NCBI GenBank assembly: GCA_902363555.1
Contig: CABJAM010000002.1
Span: forward strand, 434,001-498,000
Reading direction: 5' to 3'
DNA from: Lachnospiraceae bacterium
Lineage (GTDB): Bacteria; Bacillota; Clostridia; Lachnospirales; Lachnospiraceae
DNA: 64,000 nt
Numbering within the stretch: position 1 is the first letter of the stretch; every line of letters starts with the position of its first letter. This document shows, one piece after another, positions 8,646 through 17,400 of this stretch. The position numbers and the translations under genes are program-made. The notes beneath the pieces were generated by a model. It did not search any database. It had not been told where the DNA came from and saw nothing but the letters and a program-made list of their open reading frames with translations.

Positions 8646-9194
8646 CTATCCTTCCAGGCAATAATACCTGTTTTGATTCACATCCCTGAAAAAGCACTGC
8701 TCATCCGAAACAACCAGTTCATACACATCTGAATAACGCCCGCCGGTGGAATATACGTATGTGTAAATCCCTGCTTCACGCTGACTTACTTTTTCAATGA
8801 TATCATCCACAACCTCGTCAAAGCTCATGGGCGTATGGGCATTTTTTCTCCAGCATCTTATCATTCGCCGCACTCTGGTCCGAGTCAGCTTAATATGCCC
8901 GGCGGTATACAAATACGCGTTTGTGATCAACATCTTGTCCTCATTTAATTGCTGAAGGACATGGTCGAACAGTTCCTGATAGGTATTATAATTAAAGCCC
9001 AGCTCCGCGTAGGCGCGGATATGTAGCAGCGCTATCTTAAGAAACTCCTCTTTCTCTGTTCTGTTAAATAACTCCTGTAAATACTGCACAGTCTGTGCAA
9101 AGGTTTCACCAATGGATATGTCGTAATAATGTAAGCTGCCATAGGCCATCTTGATCGCGTTAATTCTCAGTCGTTCCTCGTTTTGATAATTCAT
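8646..9194 (-). CDS. Unknown 182-aa protein heading the lanthipeptide regulatory operon
   Basis: Not recognised. The product is soluble, rich in Tyr and charged residues, with no signal or membrane segment. Residues about 1-90 look helical (YLQELFNRTEKEEFLKIALLH). Residues 95-140 are basic (TRTRVRRMIRCWRKN). The C-terminus (YTYVYSTGGRYSDVYELVVSDEQC) looks like beta strands. The ribosome-binding site GAGGAGG is strong. It ends 12 bp before the response-regulator gene, so it is very probably part of the same transcript and could modulate the two-component system. Confidence 0.8.
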   Translation of the reverse strand: MNYQNEERLRINAIKMAYGSLHYYDISIGETFAQTVQYLQELFNRTEKEEFLKIALLHIRAYAELGFNYNTYQELFDHVLQQLNEDKMLITNAYLYTAGHIKLTRTRVRRMIRCWRKNAHTPMSFDEVVDDIIEKVSQREAGIYTYVYSTGGRYSDVYELVVSDEQCFFRDVNQNRYYCLEG

Positions 9195-9261
9195 AATTAC
9201 CTCCTCTTGTGATATTAAAACTTGTGTTGTGTTTGGTTTATCTGGTCACCTGGAGCCAAAA

Positions 9262-9299
9262 TAAAAATGATGCCGGCCCGTCTGGGTATCGGCATCATT
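9262..9299 (-). terminator. Intrinsic terminator after the AraC/GyrI-like gene
   Basis: 10-bp stem AATGATGCCG/CGGCATCATT (9266-9275 with 9290-9299), followed on the minus strand by TTTATTTT. It separates the AraC gene from the lanthipeptide regulatory operon. Confidence 0.75.
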
Positions 9300-9337
9300 A
9301 TTATATAACAAAAAAGTTGTGTGTGCACAAAGTGTCC

Positions 9338-10237
9338 TTATTTTGTCTTATACTGTCCTTCTAATGATTTTTCTTTTACAGAAAACCAAAGCTCGCAATA
9401 AAAATCCTTACGGTCAGTCTCATTTCCCGGATACACCTCAATACACATCCCATTGGACGGCTCATATTTACTGGCCGGGAAAAACTCCGTATAAATTTTT
9501 TTCATAAGCGTTTCAAACGCCTCCGGCATGGCTCCGGTACATGGAAATATGGCCCATGTGTTTTCCGGTATTTCCTCAATCGTCAACCCTTCCGTCACTT
9601 CACCTCCGGTATAAGCGGCGCCGATCGCATAATCAAAATCTCCGGCATTGGGATTGTCAAAGCAGACGCCCACAATGGCATCGCCGAAAATATTTCCCGG
9701 CTTTATATAGCCGCCCAGCTTTTCCAGTGTTCCGTCCTGAGCACAGGCCGCCCATGTGGATTGGATATTTTTCTGGCTGATCTGCGCACCGCCCCCATAT
9801 CTGGCCCGCCTTGCGATCAACTTAAAGCTCTCATGTTTTTCAATTCTGTAATCCATCATTGTTCCTCCTTCAATAATTAGTTTTAAGGAAATTCTGGAAA
9901 ACGATCTGAGGGTGGATGCGCCGCTTTTCACCTGCGACGGTGTGATTCCATGGAATTTTGTAAATGCCCGGCAAAAGCTCTCCGGACTTGTATACCCATA
10001 CTTCATAGCCACATCGATGACCCGTTCCCCGCCGGAAATCAGTTCGCTCCCGGCCCGTGTAAGTCTCCGGCCACGAATGTATTCGCCTACGGAACAGCCG
10101 CAGATAATATGAAATACCCGCTGAAAATGAAAGCTGGACGAATACGCCTGCTTTGCGATTTCTTCATAATCCATGTCCTCCTCCAGATGGTCTTCGATAA
10201 AATCCACAGCCCTCTGCAATCCTTCCATCCACTGCAA
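9338..10237 (-). CDS. AraC-family regulator with GyrI-like effector domain
   Basis: A 299-aa protein. The N-terminal AraC double helix-turn-helix (about 5-105) shows MDYEEIAKQAYSSSFHFQRVF and GYTSPESFCRAFTKFHGITPSQ. The C-terminal GyrI-like/effector-binding domain (about 125-290) shows IEKHESFKLIARRARY and a closing IEVYPGN...CELWFSV. This is the Rob/SbmC-type architecture that senses small, often lipophilic molecules. It ends a minus-strand run TetR-GNAT-AraC with gaps of 76-81 bp, possibly one stress or drug-response unit. Specific ligand unknown. Confidence 0.9.
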   Translation of the reverse strand: MQWMEGLQRAVDFIEDHLEEDMDYEEIAKQAYSSSFHFQRVFHIICGCSVGEYIRGRRLTRAGSELISGGERVIDVAMKYGYTSPESFCRAFTKFHGITPSQVKSGASTLRSFSRISLKLIIEGGTMMDYRIEKHESFKLIARRARYGGGAQISQKNIQSTWAACAQDGTLEKLGGYIKPGNIFGDAIVGVCFDNPNAGDFDYAIGAAYTGGEVTEGLTIEEIPENTWAIFPCTGAMPEAFETLMKKIYTEFFPASKYEPSNGMCIEVYPGNETDRKDFYCELWFSVKEKSLEGQYKTK

Positions 10238-10312
10238 ATGTCTCCCTCCTTTCCATAAACCAAGTATATCGGAAATGAACCTGATTTTCCTGATATCCTG
10301 TGCGCTGGCTGG

Positions 10313-10816
10313 CTATTTTAATAATGCATACATACAATAATCTGCCACATGGCCATTTTTATAAACGCCCTGCCGCATGATCCCTTCCAATGTAAAGCCC
10401 GCCTTTTCCAAAACACGTCTCGATCCTTTATTATGCGCAAAAGGCTCTGCATAAATTCGGACAATATCAAATGCCGCAAATGCTTCCCGGCAAAGCTGTG
10501 TTACCGCCGCCGACATGATTCCCCGGCCCCAGAAGTCCTCTGCCAGCCAATAACCCAGCTCCGCACTTTTCCGATACACATCGGTTCCGCAAAAAATACC
10601 AACACTTCCCACCACATGGCCATCCACGACGATGGCACGGCAGAGCTGGCGCTCCTCCGTATTCTCAGCACACGCGGTGACATACCCCCTGGCGTCCTCA
10701 AATGTGTAGGGGTAAGGAAATACATCGCGCAAATTCGCTGCTATTTTATTATTATTGGCATAATGAGCCACATCGGATATATCGCCGGGCTCCCATTTTC
10801 TTAATTTAAAATCCAT
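10313..10816 (-). CDS. GNAT N-acetyltransferase (RimJ/RimL type)
   Basis: A 167-aa acetyl-CoA-dependent N-acetyltransferase. It shows the acetyl-CoA loop region ELGYWLAEDFWGRGIMSAAV and the C-terminal NKGSRRVLEKAGFTLEGIMRQGVYKNG that marks the RimJ/L-like branch. Substrate unknown; relatives act on ribosomal-protein N-termini or on amino-sugar drugs. AGGAGG precedes the ATG. It lies between the TetR and AraC genes on the same strand. Confidence 0.88.
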   Translation of the reverse strand: MDFKLRKWEPGDISDVAHYANNNKIAANLRDVFPYPYTFEDARGYVTACAENTEERQLCRAIVVDGHVVGSVGIFCGTDVYRKSAELGYWLAEDFWGRGIMSAAVTQLCREAFAAFDIVRIYAEPFAHNKGSRRVLEKAGFTLEGIMRQGVYKNGHVADYCMYALLK

Positions 10817-10855
10817 AAATATGCACCTCCTGATTTTTCAACGTTATTCTGCGCA

Positions 10856-10886
10856 GATAACCGTTCGTATCCCTCTGAACCGTTTC
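10856..10886. repeat. Degenerate copy of the GTAAC dyad repeat
   Basis: ATAACCGTTC...GAACCGTTT, a weaker member of the interspersed dyad family best seen at 63506-63534. Confidence 0.35.
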
Positions 10887-10896
10887 TTGCACAGAA

Positions 10897-11481
10897 CTAT
10901 TGGCCGCAAATATCCTGTCTTATTTTCCCGATCAAACGGTCTGTCGTCTGCTTTTCTATGGGAATGATTCTGCTCCACATGCGTACACCCTGATAAAGAT
11001 AAAGTATAACATCAACCATAGCGTCCACCTGTATCGGAGCAAACTCACCCCGGGCAATGCCATATTCCAGAAGCCGTTTCCATTTCGTCGCTGCCCTTTG
11101 ATTCAGTTCACGCATAAAATTATCATTGCAGACCATGGAATATTCATAAATGGCATAGCTGAGGGAGTGAGCGCGATCCAGCATTTCCTGCTCAAGCTTC
11201 TTTAATATCCCGTCTAAAATTTCAGTTGCCGGTAAGCGGTCATCCATTTGTTTTTGAATGGATAACGCGTCGTCCTGGGAAAAGCTACCCAATATTTCCT
11301 CGAAAATCTGCCGTGTGCTTTCATAATGCCGGTAAAGGCCGCCGCGGCTTAAATTGCAGGCTTCGCATAAATCCTTCATTGTCACGGCAGAAAATCCCTT
11401 TTCACAAAATAGAGTGACCGCCTTCGCCTTAATTAAATTTTTCGTTTGGATTCCTTTTTCACTCATGGATGAAACTTTCAC
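10897..11481 (-). CDS. TetR/AcrR-family transcriptional regulator
   Basis: A 194-aa repressor-like protein. The N-terminal helix-turn-helix (about 14-60) shows KAKAVTLFCEKGFSAVTMKDLCEACNLSRGGLYRHYES, cut here by reader need only; the rest is a helical ligand-binding domain. The start is ambiguous: a GTG at 11481 lies 1 nt from AAAGGAG, while the ATG at 11466 is 16 nt away. Its promoter carries two CGACA/TGTCG palindromes, so autoregulation is likely. The GNAT and AraC genes downstream may be its targets. Ligand unknown. Confidence 0.9.
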   Translation of the reverse strand: MKVSSMSEKGIQTKNLIKAKAVTLFCEKGFSAVTMKDLCEACNLSRGGLYRHYESTRQIFEEILGSFSQDDALSIQKQMDDRLPATEILDGILKKLEQEMLDRAHSLSYAIYEYSMVCNDNFMRELNQRAATKWKRLLEYGIARGEFAPIQVDAMVDVILYLYQGVRMWSRIIPIEKQTTDRLIGKIRQDICGQ

Positions 11482-11494
11482 GCTCCTTTATGTG

Positions 11495-11545
11495 CGACAC
11501 AGGTGTCGTTTTTATTATTATGCGACAGGCTTGTCGTTTTGTCAA
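11495..11545 (-). promoter_or_regulatory. tetR promoter with two palindromic operators
   Basis: Minus strand: -35 TTGACA (11545-11540), 17-bp spacer, -10 CATAAT (11522-11517). The spacer is itself a near-palindrome (CGACAGGCTTGTCG, 11523-11536). A second perfect palindrome (CGACACAGGTGTCG, 11495-11508) lies just past the transcription start. Repressor binding would block both polymerase entry and escape. Confidence 0.75.
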
Positions 11546-11714
11546 TAGGAAATTTCTTATACATTGTTCCTGCATAATTCATTAACTTTCATACGGATAA
11601 TATAGTTTAAAGACCGTATGAAAGCCAACATCAGGGAAAGATTTTAATTGTGTAACAGTTCGGCCCCTATGAAAAATCAGAATCCTGCTCAGGAAAATCG
11701 CCCTTAATTTATCA

Positions 11715-11748
11715 TTGACAAAATATTTCTTTAAACCTAAGATATAAT
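11715..11748 (+). promoter_or_regulatory. Promoter of the PIN toxin-antitoxin operon
   Basis: -35 TTGACA at 11715-11720, with TAAGAT at 17-bp spacing (11738-11743) or the better TATAAT at 11743-11748 with a 22-bp gap. About 84 bp upstream of the antitoxin start. Confidence 0.55.
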
Positions 11749-11765
11749 ATAGATAGTAAATATCA

Positions 11766-11793
11766 GTAACAACCCAGTTCTCTGAATTGTTAC
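11766..11793. repeat. GTAAC dyad repeat in the toxin-antitoxin leader
   Basis: GTAACAA...TTGTTAC with 14-nt loop, between the promoter and the antitoxin start. It could serve as an operator, but it also resembles the dyad family repeated elsewhere in the window. Confidence 0.5.
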
Positions 11794-11831
11794 AAAACCT
11801 TGTGCTTCTTGAAAGAAAGGAGGATATCATT

Positions 11832-12080
11832 ATGTCACAGCTTTTAAAGGAAGCTCACACAATGCTTGATGAAATACCCGAGGACAAAATTATTTTTTTA
11901 ATTGAAATTATGAGAGGACTAAAAGGTCTATATTCATCGCCACGTAAATCATCCGAATTGTCTGATGCCCAAAAAGCATATATAGAATTGGAAAACTTCC
12001 GAAAACCTTCTGATGTTGATCGAGATTATAAAGAAGAATTGGCAAAAGTATTGGAGGGGAAGTATGAAAATATTGGTTGA
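11832..12080 (+). CDS. Antitoxin of a PIN-domain toxin-antitoxin pair
   Basis: An 82-aa protein starting MSQLLKEAHTMLDEIPEDK; AAAGGAGG sits upstream of this ATG, so an upstream extension is not used. The N-terminal helical stretch (about 1-35) resembles DUF2281/RelB-like antitoxins, and the acidic C-terminus (DVDRDYKEELAKVLEG) would wrap the toxin. The last 17 bp overlap the toxin gene, the usual coupled order antitoxin-toxin. Family assignment is tentative; the partner gene gives the role. Confidence 0.7.
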   Translation: MSQLLKEAHTMLDEIPEDKIIFLIEIMRGLKGLYSSPRKSSELSDAQKAYIELENFRKPSDVDRDYKEELAKVLEGKYENIG

Positions 12081-12480
12081 TACGAATGTTCTTATGGATT
12101 ATCTTGTCGGCCGCGAACCTTTTTATGATACTTCTGCCAAGATAATAAAAGCCTGCTCAGATAATCAAATTGATGGTTATATGGCCGCTTACTCTGTTCC
12201 TACTTTATTCTACTTATTGCGCAAAGAATTTTCAGAGGGCGACCGACGGAAAATATTATGTATGCTATGCAAAATAATTGATATCGTAAAAATTGAAGCG
12301 GAACAGATTCTATCGGCACTTGGAAGAAACGATTTCAAGGATTTAGAGGACTGCATTCAGGACGAATGTGCTATTAGCATAAATGCTGACTATATTGTAA
12401 CACGAAATGTAAAAGATTTCTCATCATCCAGAGTTAAGGCGATACGTCCTGTTGACTTTATTGAACTTTTTAATTTATAG
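12064..12480 (+). CDS. PIN-domain ribonuclease toxin (VapC-like)
   Basis: A 138-aa PIN domain. It has ILVDTNVLMDYL (first catalytic Asp), a mid-protein Tyr/Ser-rich helix, DFKDLEDCIQ (acidic cluster) and ITADYIVTRNVKDF-type ending (here NADYIVTRNVKDF), the final Asp region. PIN toxins are Mg-dependent RNases that cut tRNA or rRNA. The start ATG follows GGAGGGGAAGT inside the antitoxin end. Length and motifs match VapC-like proteins. Confidence 0.88.
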   Translation: MKILVDTNVLMDYLVGREPFYDTSAKIIKACSDNQIDGYMAAYSVPTLFYLLRKEFSEGDRRKILCMLCKIIDIVKIEAEQILSALGRNDFKDLEDCIQDECAISINADYIVTRNVKDFSSSRVKAIRPVDFIELFNL

Positions 12481-12494
12481 ATGAGCTTTGATTT

Positions 12495-12756
12495 GCCAGC
12501 GGAGGTCCGCTTCGCTCCCCTCCGCTGCGGCTGACGCCGTATGCAAACGGGTAGACTCACCCCTACACAAGCAAGCTTGTTCCAGTGTGAACCCACCCTT
12601 TTGAGCATGGCTTTTTTTAGATTCCGCAATTCCCGCCATGCCAGCGGAGGTCCGCTTCGCTCCCCTCCGCTGCGGCTGACGCCGTATGCAAAAGGGCAGA
12701 CTCACCCCTACACAAGCAAGCTTGTTCCGGTGTGACCCCACCCTTTTGCGCATGGC
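12495..12756. repeat. Two 117-bp direct repeats, 145-bp period, with internal dyads
   Basis: Copies at 12495-12611 and 12640-12756 begin GCCAGCGGAGGTCCGC and end GCATGGC, nearly identical. Each contains GCAAACGGG or GCAAAAGGG pairing with the CCCTTTTG near its end, around an AAGCTT centre, so each can fold into a long hairpin. They fill the gap between the toxin and gltD, which converge here, and may terminate both. Confidence 0.85.
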
Positions 12757-12764
12757 TTACTGCT

Positions 12765-14408
12765 TCACACATTCGTGTATCCCATTAAGGATTTGTCTAT
12801 GGCTTTAGCGGCTTCCCGGCCTTCCTGGATCGCCCAGACGACCAGGGATTGGCCGCGGCGCAGGTCGCCGGCGGCAAATACCCGGGGCGTACTGGTCTGG
12901 TATGGGCTGGTGGCGTCGGTTTTTACGTTGGCGCGGCCGTCCAAAGCCGTTTTAAATGCGTCGGCCACGTACTTTTGAGCGCCGAGGAAGCCGGCGGCTA
13001 TGAGCACCAACTGGGCTTCAACGATTTTTTCTGTGCCCTCTACCGGTACCATGCTTACACGTCCGGTCTTTTCGTCCTTCTTTGGGGCCAGGCTGACGAG
13101 CTTCGCCTTCTGTACGTTTCCTTTTTCATCCTTTATAAATTCGGTCACGGTTGTCTGATACACTCTTGGGTCATGCCCATAGGTGGCAATCGCTTCCTCC
13201 TGGCCATAGTCGGTTTTAAGTACCTTTGGCCACTCCGGCCACGGATTGGAGGCGGTGCGCTGAGCGGGCGGCTGTGGCATCATTTCAAGCTGGGTCACCG
13301 ATTTCGCTCCCAGGCGGATCGATGTGCCTACACAGTCATTGCCCGTATCACCGCCGCCGATGACCAGGACATGCTTTCCTTTAACAAGGGCATTCAGCTT
13401 ATCCCTGGAACCCATGACCATCCGGGTTCCCGCAGCGGCGGCAAAACCGCTGGCAAAAGCATCTGTTTCCGCTACACCATACGTGCTGCCGTGTGTGCCT
13501 CCGCTATACGCGCCGCTCTGCAGTTTTACGTGCGCACCGCCGCCATGCGGGGCCGCAGCAGCGCCGTCCTCCGGCACCAGCGCCCGCGTTACCTGGCCGA
13601 GAAAGTCCACTGCGAAATAAATATTTCCGGCATCCCGCCCCGGCACTGGGATATCCCGGGGATTGGACGCGCCGCAGGCCAGAAGGACCCGGTCGTATTC
13701 CTTTAAAATATCGGCCGCTTTCACGTCCTTTCCCACGTCCACGCCGGTTTTAAAGGTCACGCCCTCCGCCTGAAGTAAAGCCACACGCCGGTCAATGACC
13801 CACTTTTCCAGCTTCATGTTGGGAATGCCGTAGCGCAGCAGTCCGCCGGGCGCATCGCTGCGCTCAAATACGGTCACCGTGTGGCCGCGGCGGTTGAGCA
13901 GCATGGCGGCCGCAAGGCCCGCCGGTCCGCTGCCGATAACAGCCACCTTTTTACCGGTACGCACCTTTGGCGGCTCCGGCTTTACCCATCCCTTTTCAAA
14001 GGCATTTTCAATGACAGCGTGTTCGTTGGCCTTGGTGGCCACGGCCGCGCCGCTGATCGTGCAGGTGCAGGCGGCTTCACAGAGCGCCGGACAAACCCGC
14101 CCGGTAAATTCCGGGAAGCAGTGGGTCTTTTCCAGACGCTTATAGGCCTGCTCCCAGTTGCCGGTATACACAAGGTCGTTGATTTCCGGCACCAGATTGT
14201 GCAGCGGACAGCCCGAGGTCATTCCGGCGATCATGCCGCCATACTGACAGAACGGCACACCGCACTCCATGCACCGGGCCCCCTGTTTTTGCTGCTCCTC
14301 CAATGATAACGTTTTATGAAATTCATTAAAATGGCGCACCCGCGACAGCGGCGATTCCGCTTTGGCGTCCTTACGCTCATATTCTAAAAATCCTGTGGAT
14401 TTACCCAT
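12765..14408 (-). CDS. gltD: Glutamate synthase, small (beta) subunit
   Basis: A 547-aa flavoprotein that passes NADPH electrons to GltB. The N-terminal Fe-S region has CMECGVPFC (46-54) and later Cys-rich CPALCEAACTC. The FAD site is VIGSGPAGLAA (158-168) and the NADPH site is VIGGGDTGND (349-358). Between residues about 280 and 332 it carries a long Ala/Gly/Ser-rich segment (AAAAPHGGGA...FAAAAGT) that ordinary GltD proteins (about 480-500 aa) lack. It lies 17 bp downstream of gltB in the same transcript, with AGGAGG before its ATG. Confidence 0.97.
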   Translation of the reverse strand: MGKSTGFLEYERKDAKAESPLSRVRHFNEFHKTLSLEEQQKQGARCMECGVPFCQYGGMIAGMTSGCPLHNLVPEINDLVYTGNWEQAYKRLEKTHCFPEFTGRVCPALCEAACTCTISGAAVATKANEHAVIENAFEKGWVKPEPPKVRTGKKVAVIGSGPAGLAAAMLLNRRGHTVTVFERSDAPGGLLRYGIPNMKLEKWVIDRRVALLQAEGVTFKTGVDVGKDVKAADILKEYDRVLLACGASNPRDIPVPGRDAGNIYFAVDFLGQVTRALVPEDGAAAAPHGGGAHVKLQSGAYSGGTHGSTYGVAETDAFASGFAAAAGTRMVMGSRDKLNALVKGKHVLVIGGGDTGNDCVGTSIRLGAKSVTQLEMMPQPPAQRTASNPWPEWPKVLKTDYGQEEAIATYGHDPRVYQTTVTEFIKDEKGNVQKAKLVSLAPKKDEKTGRVSMVPVEGTEKIVEAQLVLIAAGFLGAQKYVADAFKTALDGRANVKTDATSPYQTSTPRVFAAGDLRRGQSLVVWAIQEGREAAKAIDKSLMGYTNV

Positions 14409-14425
14409 CTGTTTTCACCTCCTGC

Positions 14426-17400
14426 TTATTTCTGGAAGCTCTCGTAGAAAGCTTCCATCTGTGCCTGCTGCGTACTCATGCCCTTTTCCTCAAGCCGGGC
14501 GGCAAGAGCCACCATGCGCTTGTAATCGTTGGGGATGATTTTTTTAAACCTGGGCAGATAATTGTCGAAATTATCAAGGATCCTGCGGCCACGCTCAGAG
14601 CCGGTGACACGTACATGCTCCTCGATAAGTCCTTTCAGCTCAATGATATCGTATTTATTTTCCATTTTTTCAATGGAAATCATATCCTTATTCAGATTTC
14701 TATATAAATGATTATCCTCGTCCAGTACGTAGGCAATGCCGCCGCTCATGCCCGCTGCAAAGTTTTTCCCGGTTTTGCCAAGGACCACTACCCGGCCGCC
14801 GGTCATGTATTCGCAGCCGTGCTCACCCACGCCCTCCACCACGGCAGACGCACCGGAGTTGCGCACGGCAAAGCGCTCGCCGGCCATACCGTTGATAAAT
14901 ACCTTGCCGCTGGTGGCGCCGTACAGAGCCACATTGCCGGCAATAATATTTTCCTCGGCATGGTAGTTACGGTTTTTCGGCGGATATAAGATCAGCTTGC
15001 CGCCGGAAAGACCCTTGCCGTAATAGTCGTTGGTGTCGCCGCACAGCGAGAGTGTCAGGCCCGAAGGGATAAACGCGCCGAAGCTCTGTCCGCCGGAGCC
15101 CTTGCAGTGAACCGTCAGCGTATCCTCCGGCAGGCCGTTTTTATGCTCGCGGGTGATCTGAGCGCCCAGCAGCGTTCCAAAGGTCCGGTCCGTATTGCTC
15201 ACAGTTACCGACAGCTCCGCCTTCCTGCCGCCAGATACTGCATCCTTTAATTTCTTTAAAAGTACTTTTTCATCCAATGTTTTTTCCAGTTGGAAATCAT
15301 AGCTCCTGGACGGGTTAAATATGACGTTTTGGGCGTCATAAAGCACGCTGCTCAAATCCACCCGGGAAGCTGCGGCGCCCTCCGGCTGCGGCTTCACAGC
15401 CAGCAGGTCGGTACGCCCCACCATCTCGTCAATGGTGCGCACGCCCAGTCTGGCCATGTATTCCCGAAGCTCCTGTGCCACAAACCGCATGAAGTTTTCC
15501 ACGTATTCCGGTTTACCCTGAAACCGCTTGCGAAGCTCAGGATTTTGGGTGGCAATGCCCACCGGACAAGTATCCAGATTGCATACCCGCATCATCACAC
15601 AGCCCATGGTCACCAGCGGGGCTGTGGCAAAGCCAAATTCCTCGGCGCCAAGCAGGGCGGCCACGGCCACGTCGCGGCCGGTCATAAGCTTGCCGTCAGT
15701 CTCCACGCGGACCCGGTCGCGCAGTCCGTTTTGGATCAATGTCTGATGGGTTTCTGCAAGACCCAGCTCCCACGGAAGGCCCGCGTTGTGGATGGAGCTT
15801 TCCGGCGCAGCGCCGGTGCCGCCGTCATAGCCGGAAATAAGGATGACCTGCGCCCCGGCCTTGGCCACGCCGGCGGCCACGGTGCCCACACCGGCCTCAG
15901 ACACAAGCTTGACGGAAATCCGGGCGTATTTATTGGCATTTTTTAAATCATAGATCAACTGGGCCAAATCCTCGATGGAATAAATATCATGGTGGGGCGG
16001 CGGGGATATAAGACTCACGCCCGGTGTGGAGTGACGGGTTTTGGCCACCCACGGATATACCTTCTGGGCAGGCAGATGGCCGCCCTCACCGGGCTTCGCT
16101 CCCTGGGCCATTTTTATCTGTATTTCCCTGGCGCTGACCAGGTAGCGGCTGGTGACACCAAAACGGCCCGACGCCACCTGCTTGATGGCGGAGCACCGGT
16201 CCACATCGCTCCCCGCCGAGTCCAGGCGCTCCTCGCTCTCGCCGCCCTCACCGGTATTGGACATGCCGTGGAGATGGTTCATGGCAATGGCCAGTGTCTC
16301 ATGTGCTTCCTGGGAGATGGAGCCGTAAGACATGGCGCCGGTTTTAAACCGTTTCACAATCTCCTCCACACTCTCCACCTCATCCAGAGGTACGCCCGCG
16401 TCGGGATAATTAAAGTCCATCAAACTGCGCAGATAACCATTGCGCTCCGTATCCGCCATGGCACTGTACTTTTTAAACAGGTCATAGCTGCCCTCCCGGG
16501 TGGATTGCTGGAGCAGATGGATCGTCTGCGGATTATAACGGTGCTCCTCGCCGCCGCTGCGCATTTTATGGCGGCCCACAGAATCCAGCGTCAGGTCGGT
16601 ATCCAACCCAAGCGGATCAAAAGCCCGGGAATGACGACTGTCCGCTTCCGCAGCGATATCCTCCAGGGTGATTCCGCCCACACGGCTGACAGTTCCCCCA
16701 AAGTAGGTATCGATCACCTCCGGCGAAATTCCGATGGCTTCAAATATTTTTGAGCCCTGATACGACTGTATCGTGGAAATCCCCATTTTGGAGGCAATTT
16801 TCACAATGCCGTGAAGGATTGCCGCGTTATAATCATTTTCAGCCGCATAGTAGTCCTTATCCAGCAGCTTTTCGTCGATAAGCTCATGGATGGATTCCAG
16901 CGCCAGATATGGATTGATGGCACAGGCGCCATAACCAAGCAGTGTAGCAAAATGATGGACCTCTCTGGGCTCCCCGGACTCCAAAATCATAGCCAGGGAT
17001 GTCTGCTTTTTCGTATTTACCAGGTGCTGGTGTACAGCGGACACGGCCAGCAGCGACGGCATAGGCACATGGTTTTCATCTACGCCGCGGTCGGAAAGCA
17101 CGACGATATTGGCGCCGTCAGTATAGGCCTTATCCACCTCCACAAACAGACGGTCAATGGCCCGCTTGAGGTTCGTGCTCTTGTAATACGTGATGGGCAC
17201 CACGGCCACCTTAAACCCGGGGGTCTTCATATTTTTGATTTTCAGCATATCCGTATTGGTCAAAATCGGATTATTTATTTTCAGAACCTGGCAGTTTTCC
17301 GGGCGCTGCTCCAGAAGATTTCCTTTTTTACCCACATAGATCGTCGTGCATGTAACAATCTCCTCGCGGATGGCGTCAATGGGTGGATTGGTCACCTGGG

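Noticed and set aside
12390..12753. Two related minus-strand frames (79 and 92 aa)
   Set aside because: They are products of the 145-bp direct repeat and resemble each other only for that reason.
12849..13706. 285-aa plus-strand frame opposite gltD
   Set aside because: It is antisense to a clear GltD; the length comes from the GC-rich codon pattern of gltD, and there is no ribosome-binding site.
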